This document shows positions 27,838 to 38,534 of a DNA stretch of 64,000 nt, piece by piece (the stretch's first letter is position 1; every line of letters starts with the position of its first letter). A program made the translations under genes and the position numbers. The notes under the pieces are model-generated. The model ran no database searches, was not told the DNA's origin, and worked only from the letters and a program-made list of their open reading frames with translations. The stretch is taken from positions 3,733,501 through 3,797,500 of the forward strand of contig NZ_JAUSYN010000002.1 in assembly GCF_030816915.1 (NCBI RefSeq). The letters are read 5' to 3'. This stretch comes from Streptomyces sp. B3I8. Its GTDB lineage: Bacteria; Actinomycetota; Actinomycetes; Streptomycetales; Streptomycetaceae.

Positions 27838-28779
27838 ATGCCGGACCAGGCCGCCGCCGCTGCCCGCGACGCCGCCGAAGAGGCGTCGGCCTTCTCCCAC
27901 CCGCCCGTCGCACCGGACGCCACGGCCGCGTACGGCGATCACCCCGACCAGGTGATCGACTTCTACGCCCCGCGCGGCGCGGCCGGAACCGCCCCGTCCG
28001 GGGCGGAGGCGGCGGGTACCGCCGGGACGGCGGGAACGGCCCCGCTCGTGGTGGTGCTGCACGGCGGGGCCTGGCGGTCCCGGTACGACCGCCGGCACGT
28101 CACCCCGTTCGCGGCCTTCCTGGCCCGCCGCGGCTTCGCGGTGGCGAACGTCGAGTACCGGCGGGGGGCGACGGACCAGCCGGCCCCGGCCCCTGGAGAC
28201 GCGGGGGCGACGCCGGTCGCCGGGCGGTGGCCGGAGACGTTCGACGACGTGGCGGCCGCGCTGGACGCGCTGCCCGCGCTGGCGGGCGAGGTCCTCCCGC
28301 AGGCGGACACGCGCCGTACGGTCCTGACCGGCCACTCGGCCGGCGGTCACCTCGCCCTGTGGGCCGCGGCCCGGCACCTCCTGCCCGCCGGCGCGGCCTG
28401 GCGCACCGACCGGCCGGCCCCGCTGCGCGGCGTGGTCGCCCTCGCTCCGGTGGCGGACTTCGAGGTCGCCGAGAAGCTGTCGGTGTGCGAGGGCGCCCCT
28501 CGCCAACTGCTCGGCGGCGACGAGCACTTCGCGCTGCGCAGGGCGTACGCGGACCCGTCGCTCCTGCTGCCCACCGGCATCGCGACCACGCTGGTGCAGG
28601 GCCGTACGGACGTGGTGGTCCCGCAGGCGGTGGCGGAGTCGTACGCGGACGCGGCGGCCAAGGCGGGCGAGGTGGTGGGCCTGACGCTGCTGGAGGACGT
28701 CGGCCACTTCCCCCTGATCGACCCGGCGGCGGACGCGTGCGCGGTGGTGGCGGAGGAGATCGCCCAACTGGCGTGGTGA
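27838..28779 (+). CDS. Alpha/beta hydrolase, probable kynurenine formamidase
   Basis: 313 residues of the esterase/lipase-like arylformamidase type. Seen: DFYAPRG, oxyanion motif VVVLHGGAWRS, nucleophile elbow LTGHSAGGHLALW, acid loop VQGRTDVVVPQ and His in EDVGHFPLID. Bacterial kynurenine formamidases are usually of the metal-dependent KynB type; this one is of the eukaryote-like alpha/beta type. Assignment rests on position directly after tryptophan dioxygenase and kynureninase, filling the missing middle step. ATG after GAGAGGTTGGACC. Confidence 0.82.
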   Translation: MPDQAAAAARDAAEEASAFSHPPVAPDATAAYGDHPDQVIDFYAPRGAAGTAPSGAEAAGTAGTAGTAPLVVVLHGGAWRSRYDRRHVTPFAAFLARRGFAVANVEYRRGATDQPAPAPGDAGATPVAGRWPETFDDVAAALDALPALAGEVLPQADTRRTVLTGHSAGGHLALWAAARHLLPAGAAWRTDRPAPLRGVVALAPVADFEVAEKLSVCEGAPRQLLGGDEHFALRRAYADPSLLLPTGIATTLVQGRTDVVVPQAVAESYADAAAKAGEVVGLTLLEDVGHFPLIDPAADACAVVAEEIAQLAW

Positions 28780-28874
28780 ACGCGGCCCGGCGTCCCCGCG
28801 GCGGCAGCGGTAGTACTTGAGAGGGAGGCCCGGAGACCCCTCCCGGTGAGGACGACGGTCCCCCGCCCGCCGCC

Positions 28875-28880
28875 TACCGT
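28875..28880 (+). promoter_or_regulatory. Leaderless -10 box of the sensor kinase gene
   Basis: TACCGT, 7 bases before GTG 28888; no ribosome binding site. Confidence 0.6.
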
Positions 28881-28887
28881 CGTCCCT

Positions 28888-30249
28888 GTGACCGAGACGA
28901 CGCAGACGCAAGTGATTCCACCGCGGAGCGGGATGACGGCGCGCACCCCGGAACTCCGCCTGGCCGCCGACGTATTGAAGGGCCTGCGGCAGGACCTGTT
29001 CCTCGACGCCCTCGCCTACCGCCCGTTGCCGCCGATGCGTGCCGACGGCCCGCTGATCCGCGGGCTGCCCCGCAGGGTCCGGGAGTACGCGGCCCGGACG
29101 CCGCACGCCCTGGTGGCGGCGGCCGGCACCGTGGCGATGCTCGTCCTCTGGGCGACGCGGGACAGGGGCGCGGTGGCCGTGCTGGCCGGACTTCTGGTGC
29201 TGGCGCCGGTGCTGCTGACGCTGGCCCGGCCGGTGGGCGCCTTCTGGCTGTCCCTCGCGGTGGCCCCGGTCGCCACCGAACTGCTGGACGACGCCTGGAG
29301 CGACTGGCCCTGGCCCGTCGGTGTGTTCGTGTCCCATCTGACGGTGCTCGTGGTCGTCGCGATCCGCACCCGGCCCCGTACGGCGTGGTGGATGTGGCTG
29401 CTGACCGCGGTGTACAGCCTGTCCACCGGTCCGTTCTTCACCGGGAACCACTACCAGCCCGCCAACACCGCGCAGATGCTGACCACTTCGGCCGTCCTCC
29501 TGCTCGCGGTGACCGTCTGGCACATACGCCGCACCGCCGAGCGCCAGGTCACGGCGGAGCAGACGCAGACCGCGCAGGAACGCTCCCGGCGCACCCTGCT
29601 GGAGGAGCGCACCACCATCGCCCGGGAGCTGCACGACGTGGTGGCCCATCACATGTCGGTGGTCGCCATCCAGGCGGAGGCCGCCCCGTACCGGGTCGAG
29701 AACCCGCCGCCCGAGCTGGAGAAGGCCTTCGTCACCATCCGGGAGAACGCGGTGGCGGCACTGACCGAGCTGCGGCGCGTCCTCGGCGTCGTCCGCGCGG
29801 AGGACTACGAGGTCCCGGACGCCCCGCAGCCCACCCTGGCCGACCTGGACGCCCTGCTCGCCAATGTGCGGGGGGCGGGGCTGCCGGTGGACAAGGTGGT
29901 GACGGGCGCGGTGCGGGAGCTGCCGCAGGGTGTGGAGCTGTCGGCGTACCGGATCGTGCAGGAGGCGCTGAGCAACAGCCTGCGGCACGCGCCGGGGGCG
30001 GGCGCCCGGGTCGAGATCGGGTACGTCCTCGGCGGGCTCGGACTGCGCGTCGTCAACGATCCGCCGCCGCAGCTCTCCCTGGTCAAGCCCTCGCCCGGCG
30101 CCGGGCACGGCCTCACGGGGATGCGCGAGCGGGTCACCATGCTGGACGGTGGGATGACGGCCGGCCCGACCGAGGACGGAGGGTACGAGGTGACGGTGTT
30201 CCTGCCGGTCGCCACCGCGCCCGCCGGCGGCACCGGGGGCGAGGCGTGA
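28888..30249 (+). CDS. Sensor histidine kinase (NarL-partner type, HisKA_3)
   Basis: 453 residues. A ~75-residue cytoplasmic N-terminus is followed by four or five hydrophobic segments (HALVAAAGTVAMLVLWAT, VLAGLLVLAPVLLTLA, GVFVSHLTVLVVVAI, ...). The H-box TIARELHDVVAHHMSVVAIQ has the phosphoacceptor His249; the ATPase part ends with the GHGLTGMRERVTMLDG glycine box. The absence of a large extracytoplasmic domain suggests sensing within the membrane. The stop overlaps the response regulator start (GTGA). Signal unknown. Confidence 0.92.
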   Translation: MTETTQTQVIPPRSGMTARTPELRLAADVLKGLRQDLFLDALAYRPLPPMRADGPLIRGLPRRVREYAARTPHALVAAAGTVAMLVLWATRDRGAVAVLAGLLVLAPVLLTLARPVGAFWLSLAVAPVATELLDDAWSDWPWPVGVFVSHLTVLVVVAIRTRPRTAWWMWLLTAVYSLSTGPFFTGNHYQPANTAQMLTTSAVLLLAVTVWHIRRTAERQVTAEQTQTAQERSRRTLLEERTTIARELHDVVAHHMSVVAIQAEAAPYRVENPPPELEKAFVTIRENAVAALTELRRVLGVVRAEDYEVPDAPQPTLADLDALLANVRGAGLPVDKVVTGAVRELPQGVELSAYRIVQEALSNSLRHAPGAGARVEIGYVLGGLGLRVVNDPPPQLSLVKPSPGAGHGLTGMRERVTMLDGGMTAGPTEDGGYEVTVFLPVATAPAGGTGGEA

Positions 30250-30947
30250 GGGCGGGCACCGCGGGCGGTGCGGGCGACCGTCCCGCGATCCGGATCGTGA
30301 TCGCGGACGACCAGATGATGGTGCGCGAGGGCTTCTCGGTCCTGCTCAACGCGATGCCGGACATGGAGGTCGTCGGCGAGGCGGTCAACGGGCGGGAGGC
30401 GGTGGAAAGGGTCCGGGAGCTGGCCCCGGACGTGGTCCTCATGGACATCCGCATGCCGGAACTGAACGGTATCGAGGCGACCCGGGAGGTCGTCGCGGCC
30501 GACGGGCGGACGAAGGTGCTGGTGCTGACCACGTTCGACCTCGACGAGTACGTGTACCAGGCGCTGCGGGCGGGGGCGTCCGGGTTCCTGCTCAAGGACG
30601 CCTCGGCGCGGCAGCTCGCCGACGGGGTGCGGGTGGTGGCCGCCGGGGAGGCGCTGCTCGCGCCCTCGGTGACCCGGCGGCTGATCACGGAGTTCTCCCG
30701 GCTGGCCGACGCCCCGAGAACGCCGGCGACGACCCCGGGCGCGTACGGGGAGCTGACCGAACGGGAGACGGAGGTGCTGGTCCTGATCGCGCAGGGGCTG
30801 TCCAACGCGGAGATCGCCGGGCGGCTGGTGGTCGCCGAGTCGACGATCAAGACGCACGTCAGCCGGGTCCTGGTGAAGCTGGGCCTGCGCGACCGCACCC
30901 AGGCGGCGGTCTTCGCCTACGAGGCCCGCCTGGTCACCCCCGGCTGA
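30246..30947 (+). CDS. NarL/LuxR-type response regulator
   Basis: 233 residues. Receiver domain with acidic pair DD (21-22), phosphoacceptor Asp67 in VVLMDIRMP, Thr and Lys in VLTTFDLDEYVYQALRAGASGFLLKD, and a C-terminal LuxR helix-turn-helix (LTERETEVLVLIAQGLSNAEIAGRL...ESTIKTHVSRVLVKL). The GTG start lies in the kinase stop, so the pair is coupled. The first 14 residues are a Gly-rich leader. The 3' end, including the stop codon, lies in a 39-bp triplication. Confidence 0.95.
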   Translation: MRAGTAGGAGDRPAIRIVIADDQMMVREGFSVLLNAMPDMEVVGEAVNGREAVERVRELAPDVVLMDIRMPELNGIEATREVVAADGRTKVLVLTTFDLDEYVYQALRAGASGFLLKDASARQLADGVRVVAAGEALLAPSVTRRLITEFSRLADAPRTPATTPGAYGELTERETEVLVLIAQGLSNAEIAGRLVVAESTIKTHVSRVLVKLGLRDRTQAAVFAYEARLVTPG

Positions 30948-31058
30948 CGCCACCCCGCGGACTCCCACGGGCCCGCCCCTGGCTGACGCCACCCCGCGGA
31001 CTCCCACGGGCCCGCCCCTGGCTGACGCCACCCCGCGGACTCCCACGGGCCCGCCCCT
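30942..31058 (+). repeat. Three exact 39-bp tandem repeats over the response-regulator stop codon
   Basis: Unit begins GGCTGACGCCACCCCGCGGA and ends GGGCCCGCCCCT; units start at 30942, 30981 and 31020 with no visible mismatch. The first unit contains the real stop TGA; the other two are downstream copies. Exact identity points to recent tandem amplification. Confidence 0.95.
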
Positions 31059-31080
31059 GGCCGGCCGGGCCCCGCTCGGT

Positions 31081-31086
31081 TAGCGT
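31081..31086 (+). promoter_or_regulatory. Leaderless -10 box of the P450 gene
   Basis: TAGCGT, 6 bases before ATG 31093; no ribosome binding site. Confidence 0.6.
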
Positions 31087-31092
31087 CCCCGC

Positions 31093-32316
31093 ATGGCTGC
31101 TGTTGTGTCCGACCTGGCGTTCGACCCCTGGGACCCGGGGTTCGTGGCCGACCCGTACCCCGCCTTCGCCGAGCTGCGCGCCTGGGGCCGGGTGCTGTAC
31201 TACGCGCCGACCGACCAGTGGCTGGTGCCGCACCACACGGACGTCGCGGCGCTGCTGCGGGACCGCCGGCTCGGCCGGAGCTACCGGCACCGCTTCTCGC
31301 ACGAGGAGTTCGGCCGCACCCCGCCCCCGCCGGAGCACGAGCCGTTCCACACCCTCAACGACCACGGCATGCTCGATCTGGAGCCGCCGGACCACACCCG
31401 CATCCGGCGGCTGGTGTCGAAGGCGTTCACCCCGCGCACGGTGGAGCGGCTGCGGCCGTACGTGCACGGTCTCGCGGACGAGCTGGTGTCCCGCCTGGTG
31501 GCGGCCGGCGGCGGCGACCTGCTGACGGACCTGGCCGAACCGCTCCCGGTCGCGGTGATCGCCGAGATGCTCGGCATCCCGGAGTCCGAACGCGCCCCGC
31601 TGCGGCCCTGGTCGGCCGACATCTGCGGGATGTACGAGCTGAACCCCTCGCGGGAGACGGCCGAGCGGGCGGTACGGGCGTCGGTGGAGTTCTCCGACTA
31701 CCTGCGTGACCTGATCGCGGCCCGTCGGAAGCACCCCGGCGACGACCTGATCTCGGGCCTGATCGCGGCCCACGACGAGGACGACCGCCTCACCGAGCAG
31801 GAGATGATCTCCACCGCCGTCCTGCTGCTGAACGCGGGCCACGAGGCGACCGTCAACGCCACCACCAACGGCTGGTGGGCCCTGTTCCGTCACCCCGAAC
31901 AGCTCGCCGCCCTGCGCGCGGACCACTCCCTGATCCCGTCCGCCGTCGAGGAGCTGCTGCGCTACGACACCCCGCTCCAGCTCTTCGAACGCTGGGTGCT
32001 GGACGACATCGAGATCGACGGCACGGTGATCCCCCGGGGCGCGGAACTCGCACTGCTGTTCGGCTCGGCCAACCACGACCCCGAGGTGTTCGAAACCCCG
32101 CAGACCTTGGACCTCGCCCGCCGCGACAACCCGCACATCTCCTTCAGCGCCGGCCTCCACTACTGCATCGGCGCGCCCCTGGCCCGCCTGGAACTGGCGG
32201 CCTCCATGACGGCCCTCCTGACCCGGGCCCCCACCCTGCGGCCGACGACGGAACCGGAGCGCAGGCCCAACTTCGTGATGCGCGGCCTGCGGGCCCTGCA
32301 CGTGGAGGTCGCCTGA
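31093..32316 (+). CDS. Cytochrome P450 (CYP107-like)
   Basis: 407 residues, soluble bacterial P450. Seen: PPDHTRIRRLVSKAFTPR, I-helix LLLNAGHEATVNATTNGW (AGxxxT oxygen-activation motif), ExxR in VEELLRYDTPLQLFERWV, and the haem loop FSAGLHYCIGAPLARLE with thiolate Cys358. No ferredoxin or reductase gene is next to it and no biosynthetic cluster surrounds it, so it is a core-genome P450. By position it may correspond to S. coelicolor CYP107U1 (memory, unverified). It converges with the next gene with a 21-base gap. Confidence 0.93.
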   Translation: MAAVVSDLAFDPWDPGFVADPYPAFAELRAWGRVLYYAPTDQWLVPHHTDVAALLRDRRLGRSYRHRFSHEEFGRTPPPPEHEPFHTLNDHGMLDLEPPDHTRIRRLVSKAFTPRTVERLRPYVHGLADELVSRLVAAGGGDLLTDLAEPLPVAVIAEMLGIPESERAPLRPWSADICGMYELNPSRETAERAVRASVEFSDYLRDLIAARRKHPGDDLISGLIAAHDEDDRLTEQEMISTAVLLLNAGHEATVNATTNGWWALFRHPEQLAALRADHSLIPSAVEELLRYDTPLQLFERWVLDDIEIDGTVIPRGAELALLFGSANHDPEVFETPQTLDLARRDNPHISFSAGLHYCIGAPLARLELAASMTALLTRAPTLRPTTEPERRPNFVMRGLRALHVEVA

Positions 32317-34770
<2,454 letters not shown>

Positions 34771-34789
34771 GCCGTCCACCGCGCTTTCC

Positions 34790-34839
34790 CGCGGGAGCCG
34801 GTGACCGACAGCAGTGGTTGTCGGTCACCGGCTCCCGCG
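34790..34839 (+). terminator. purA terminator
   Basis: Perfect 21-bp stem starting CGCGGGAGCCGGTGACCGAC, 8-base loop GCAGTGGT. Confidence 0.94.
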
Positions 34840-34874
34840 TTCAGCGGCCGAGCCGTCGCCGGGTGCACAACCCG

Positions 34875-35147
34875 TCAGCCCTGCTCGGGCTCCTGCGGGG
34901 CGTGGAAGCCGGTCGTGTCGAGGACGCAGTCGAACGGCTCGGGGAGGGGGAGCTTCTCGCCGAACGGCTTGGTGAGGCGGCACTCGTAGCCCTTCGCGTA
35001 CGGGCCCCAGAAGACGATGTTCCCCCTGACGATCTCGGCCTTGAAGCCGACCGGCACGTTCAGGTCGTCGAGGGTGTGCAGCATGCCCTCGAAGCTGTGG
35101 GGATCGGTGCCGGTCATTGTCATCGGTCGCTCAGCCATCACCGTCAT
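34875..35147 (-). pseudogene. Internally deleted Uma2 protein remnant
   Basis: 90 residues with a strong ribosome binding site (AAGGAGGCATC before ATG). Residues ~19-44 (FEGMLHTLDDLNVPVGFKAEIVRGNIV) look like the start of Streptomyces Uma2 nuclease-fold proteins. Residues ~46-84 (FWGPYAKGYECRLTKPFGEK, LPLPEPFDCVLDTTGF) look like their very end. The intact Uma2 at 45967-46545 shows the same end block (VVFNQPEGGRYRHQETLPFG, LPDPVGITLDTGPL). The ~110-residue catalytic middle with the PD-(D/E)xK residues is absent and the junction stays in frame. It is therefore either a decayed gene or a shortened protein still translated. Confidence 0.7.
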
Positions 35148-35224
35148 GATGCCTCCTTCCCCCTGCGCCTATCAGCCGACCGGGAGAGTAACTGGACAAA
35201 CACGTCGAGTGACAAATCACCGTC

Positions 35225-35875
35225 TCAGCTGAAGACGATCATCGAGCCCTGGGCCAGGCTCCGGGTCGCCGCCGCGTGGAGGCCGAGCCAGACGTGGCGT
35301 TCGCGGGCGAAGGGGCTGGGGTCGTAGGGGGGCGCGGGGGCCGGCTCCTCCAGGTCCGTGGGGCCCGGCGGGGGCTGGGGCGCGGCCGGGGGGTTGGCCG
35401 GGTCGATGCCGATCGCCGGGGCCACCGCCTCCAGTTCGCGCAGCAGGGTGAGCGAGGAGCCCAAGGGGCCGCCGCCTGCGAGGAGTTCGTCGTTGGACAG
35501 CGGGACGGGGAAGTCCACGGGGACGTACGCCCCCGCGTGGTCGTAGTGCCAGACCAGGTGCGAGCGCTGGGCGTTCGTCTCGAACATCTCCAGCAACTGC
35601 TCGTAGTCGCCGCCCAGTTCGTCCACCGGTGTCACCGCGAGCCCGCACACCTGGAGCAGGTACGCCCGGCGCAGGAAGTGCAGGGCGTCGTAGTCGAAGC
35701 CCGCGACCGGGGCGACGTCCCCGGACAGCCCCGGCATGTACTGGTACACCGGCACCGGGCCCATTCCGGCCTCGGCGAGCGCCTTGTCGTAGAGCGCGAG
35801 TTCCTCGGCGAAGGGGTTGTCCGGGGTGTGGCACAGCACGTCGACGAGCGGGACCAGCCAGAGGTCACAGGCCAA
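35225..35875 (-). CDS. Conserved hypothetical protein
   Basis: About 216 residues, soluble. Begins ACDLWLVPLVDVLCHTPDNPFAEELALYDKAL; a Pro-rich stretch (PANPPAAPQPPPGPTDLEEP) precedes the end ERHVWLGLHAAATRSLAQGS. Rich in Trp, Tyr and acidic residues in the middle (QRSHLVWHYDHAGAYVPVDF). I do not recognise a domain. The TTG at 35875 has GAGGAG 7 bases upstream; another TTG at 35896 is possible but lacks a ribosome binding site. Reads in the same direction as the glycosyltransferase gene but separated from it by 106 bases. Confidence 0.7.
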   Translation of the reverse strand: MACDLWLVPLVDVLCHTPDNPFAEELALYDKALAEAGMGPVPVYQYMPGLSGDVAPVAGFDYDALHFLRRAYLLQVCGLAVTPVDELGGDYEQLLEMFETNAQRSHLVWHYDHAGAYVPVDFPVPLSNDELLAGGGPLGSSLTLLRELEAVAPAIGIDPANPPAAPQPPPGPTDLEEPAPAPPYDPSPFARERHVWLGLHAAATRSLAQGSMIVFS

Positions 35876-35981
35876 CGGGGAACTCCTCGTGATCAAAGGG
35901 GGGACGGTCCTTCGGAGGGCCTTCGGCAGGGGTTCGGCAAGGATGCGGGAGCCCTGGCAAAGCCTAACGAAGGGTGTGCGG

Positions 35982-38534
35982 TCAGGGTCGGGCGTCGCCG
36001 CCCGGCCGGGTCGTTATGGTGCCCTTCCCGTCCAGGTCCCACACCCACACCCCGCCCACCCACGTACCGGGGTCGCCGGTCAGGTCCTGCACGGTCTTGC
36101 GCAGCGCCTCGTCGCCTGCCTGGGGGGCCAGCACCAGCACGCCCGCCTTCCAGTACGCGAAGTCGGCCCGCGCCTGCTGCCGCCAGCTCCGGATCTCCAG
36201 GTCGGGCGCGGTGCCGCTGTTGCGGACGTCGCTGAAGAGGTTGGAGGTGGCGCGCGGGACGGCGCCGTAGATGCCGATGCGGTCGGGGCCCCAGGGGCCG
36301 TTGAAGTAGCCGCCCGGCAGCTTGAAGCCGAGGTGGGCGGCGGTCTGCCAGTGCAGCGCCTCCGCGTACCCCGGGTCGGGCAGCGGCACCGGCACCAGGC
36401 TCTCGCCCTCGCGGACGTACGACTTGTAGGTGCCGTCCGCGATGAACGCCGGGACCTTCTCGCGCGGGACCGTCCTCAGCGGTGCCGGGACGATCGGCAG
36501 CAGTGCGGCGACGACGGCCGCCAGGCCGACGAGCCGGGCGCCCGTGAGGACGCGGATGGACGTCCCGGCCACCGGTTCCGGCGCCAGGCGTTCCGGCACC
36601 AGGCGCTCCAGTGCCAGCGCGAGCAGCATGCCGAGCGCCGGCGCGCACACCATCGCCACGCGCCCCTCGATCACCGACTCGAACAGCGGCCGGTGCGCGA
36701 GCAGCTTCCACGGCCCCGGCAGGGTGGTGTCCGTCAGCGGGACGCGCACCTCGGGCCCGAGCGACAGCAGCGCCGCCCCCGCCGCCGTCACCGCCAGCGC
36801 CTTGACCAGCGCCCTGTCCCACAGCCGTACGACGATGCCGAGCGCGAGCAGCGCCAGTGGCCAGCCGTAGAAGGCGTTCTGCTCGGTCGGGTTCAGCGAC
36901 AGCGCGTTGGCGTGGTCCGCGTCGCCCGCCAGCGAGCGCTCGGCGAAGGCGAGCAGGGCGAGCGGGCTGTTGCCCGCGTTGTCGCCGTGCAGCACGCTCT
37001 TGTAGCTCTGCGGCCCGAAGAACTGCCAGTACAGCGCGAACGACACCAGCGGCAGACAGACAGCCACCGCGATGCCGAGCCCCTTCGCCAGCGGCCGCCA
37101 CGCCGCCCGTGCCACGTCCGGGCGCAGGGCGGCGTACGTGCCCGCGAACAGCACAAGACCCAGCGAGGTGAGCAGCAGCGGCTCCTCGCCCAGGTAGATC
37201 TGGTATGCCGTCATCACGCCGAGCACGATCCCGTCGTGCCCCACTCGGGTCCCCACGCACAGCCGCAGCGCCCGGTCGATCATCAGCGGGATCATGAACA
37301 GCACGACGAAGTTGGGGTGCGCGTTGGCGTGGCTGACCATCGGCGGCGCGAACGTGGCGAGCGCCGCCCCGGCGAAGGCCGCGCCCCGGTGCCGTACGAC
37401 CCGCTTCACGATCAGCCGGTACCAGGCGGTGGCCGTCGCCGCGAGACCCAGTGTCATCACCAGCGCCAGCGACACCGCGGGCCCCAGCCACAGAGTGAGC
37501 GGGGCGAACGGCACGCTCAGCCCCAGCATGACCGTGTTGGCCATGAGGTTCACGCCGTCCGGGAAGCCCTGGAGGGTGGTGAAGAGGGGGTTGCGCAAGT
37601 GACTGACGTTGTCGGCGGTGACCGCGAAGAACCACTCCCACTGGTTCTGGTCCTGGAGGGAGTCGGGCAGATAGCGGTGGCCGGGGTCGGCCCAGCGGCC
37701 GGAGTACAGCGCGAAGGACAGCAGCAGGAACAGCACCGGCACCAGCAGGTCGGCCGGGCGCGTCGCGCGCACCCTGAGGACCGCGAGTTCGGCGAGCATG
37801 CGCCCGTAGTCCAGCGGGCGCACCTTCGAGCCGGGCTGGTGCGACCAGCGCACCGGAACCTCGGCGACCGGCCAGCCGGAGCGGCGGAAGTGCTGGAGGA
37901 TCTCCACGTCGATGCCCCAGCCGTCGAGCCGGGAGGCGGCGAACGCCTCGCGCGCCCGGTCGCCGTCGAACAGCTTGAAGCCGCACTGGGTGTCCCGGAT
38001 GCCGGGGACGGCGACCTGGCGTATCAGCACGTTCCCGGCCCGGCCGAGCAGTTCCCGTATCCGGTGCTGGTGCCGTTCGATCGTGGCGCCGGCGGTGGCG
38101 CGGGAGCCGATGGCGGCCGCGTGGCCGTCGGTGAGCGCCTTGTCCAGCCGGTCCAGCTCCTCGATGGGCGCGGCCAGGTCGGCGTCGGTGACCAGCACCC
38201 GGCGGCCCCGGGAGGCGAGCACGCCGAGCCGCAGCGCGTTGCCCTTGCCCCGGTTGCCGGGGCTGCTCACCAGGCGTATGCGCGGTTCGCGGGCGGCGGC
38301 CCCGGCCACGACCTCGCCGGTCGCGTCGGTGGAGCCGTCGTCCACGACGACGATCTCCCACGCGTGGGGGTCCGCGCCGTTCCCGGCGCCGGCGGTCCTG
38401 CTCAGATACGTGACGATCGCGTCCAACGTGGGCGCCAGGCGCTCTTCCTCGTTGTACGCGGGCACGACGACCGTCAGGTCGATGGAGGTGGCCGACATGT
38501 CCTCTATGACGTCCTGGGCGGCGGTCCGGCTCAT
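35982..38534 (-). CDS. GT2 glycosyltransferase fused to a multi-TM GT-C-like domain
   Basis: 850 residues. Residues ~15-260 are a dolichyl-phosphate-mannose-synthase-like GT2 domain: TVVVPAYNEEERLAPTLDAI, IVVVDDGSTDATGEVV, VLVTDADLAAPIEEL (DxD type), DTQCGFKLFDG and VPVRWSHQPGSKV. The remaining ~590 residues have 10-12 hydrophobic segments starting with LLVPVLFLLLSFALYSG, then an extracytoplasmic C-terminal part (YLPDSLQDQNQWEWFF near the first loop, PGGYFNGPWGPDRIGIYGA near the end). One protein could thus make a polyprenyl-phospho-sugar inside and transfer the sugar outside (inference). Its ATG overlaps the GntR gene stop (ATGA). Confidence 0.85.
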   Translation of the reverse strand: MSRTAAQDVIEDMSATSIDLTVVVPAYNEEERLAPTLDAIVTYLSRTAGAGNGADPHAWEIVVVDDGSTDATGEVVAGAAAREPRIRLVSSPGNRGKGNALRLGVLASRGRRVLVTDADLAAPIEELDRLDKALTDGHAAAIGSRATAGATIERHQHRIRELLGRAGNVLIRQVAVPGIRDTQCGFKLFDGDRAREAFAASRLDGWGIDVEILQHFRRSGWPVAEVPVRWSHQPGSKVRPLDYGRMLAELAVLRVRATRPADLLVPVLFLLLSFALYSGRWADPGHRYLPDSLQDQNQWEWFFAVTADNVSHLRNPLFTTLQGFPDGVNLMANTVMLGLSVPFAPLTLWLGPAVSLALVMTLGLAATATAWYRLIVKRVVRHRGAAFAGAALATFAPPMVSHANAHPNFVVLFMIPLMIDRALRLCVGTRVGHDGIVLGVMTAYQIYLGEEPLLLTSLGLVLFAGTYAALRPDVARAAWRPLAKGLGIAVAVCLPLVSFALYWQFFGPQSYKSVLHGDNAGNSPLALLAFAERSLAGDADHANALSLNPTEQNAFYGWPLALLALGIVVRLWDRALVKALAVTAAGAALLSLGPEVRVPLTDTTLPGPWKLLAHRPLFESVIEGRVAMVCAPALGMLLALALERLVPERLAPEPVAGTSIRVLTGARLVGLAAVVAALLPIVPAPLRTVPREKVPAFIADGTYKSYVREGESLVPVPLPDPGYAEALHWQTAAHLGFKLPGGYFNGPWGPDRIGIYGAVPRATSNLFSDVRNSGTAPDLEIRSWRQQARADFAYWKAGVLVLAPQAGDEALRKTVQDLTGDPGTWVGGVWVWDLDGKGTITTRPGGDARP

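Noticed and set aside
25828..30108. A 1426-codon open frame on the minus strand antisense to the kynurenine and two-component genes
   Set aside because: Codon-bias artefact: high G+C leaves few stops. Composition is repetitive Arg/Gly/Val, no domain is seen, and the + strand genes are certain.
30942..31058. 39-bp repeats as a possible CRISPR array
   Set aside because: Units are directly abutting with no unique spacers and no cas genes nearby; it is a tandem duplication.
31093..32316. Part of a secondary-metabolite cluster
   Set aside because: The P450 is flanked by purA, a DAGK-like gene and a two-component system; no PKS, NRPS, terpene or other biosynthetic genes are near.
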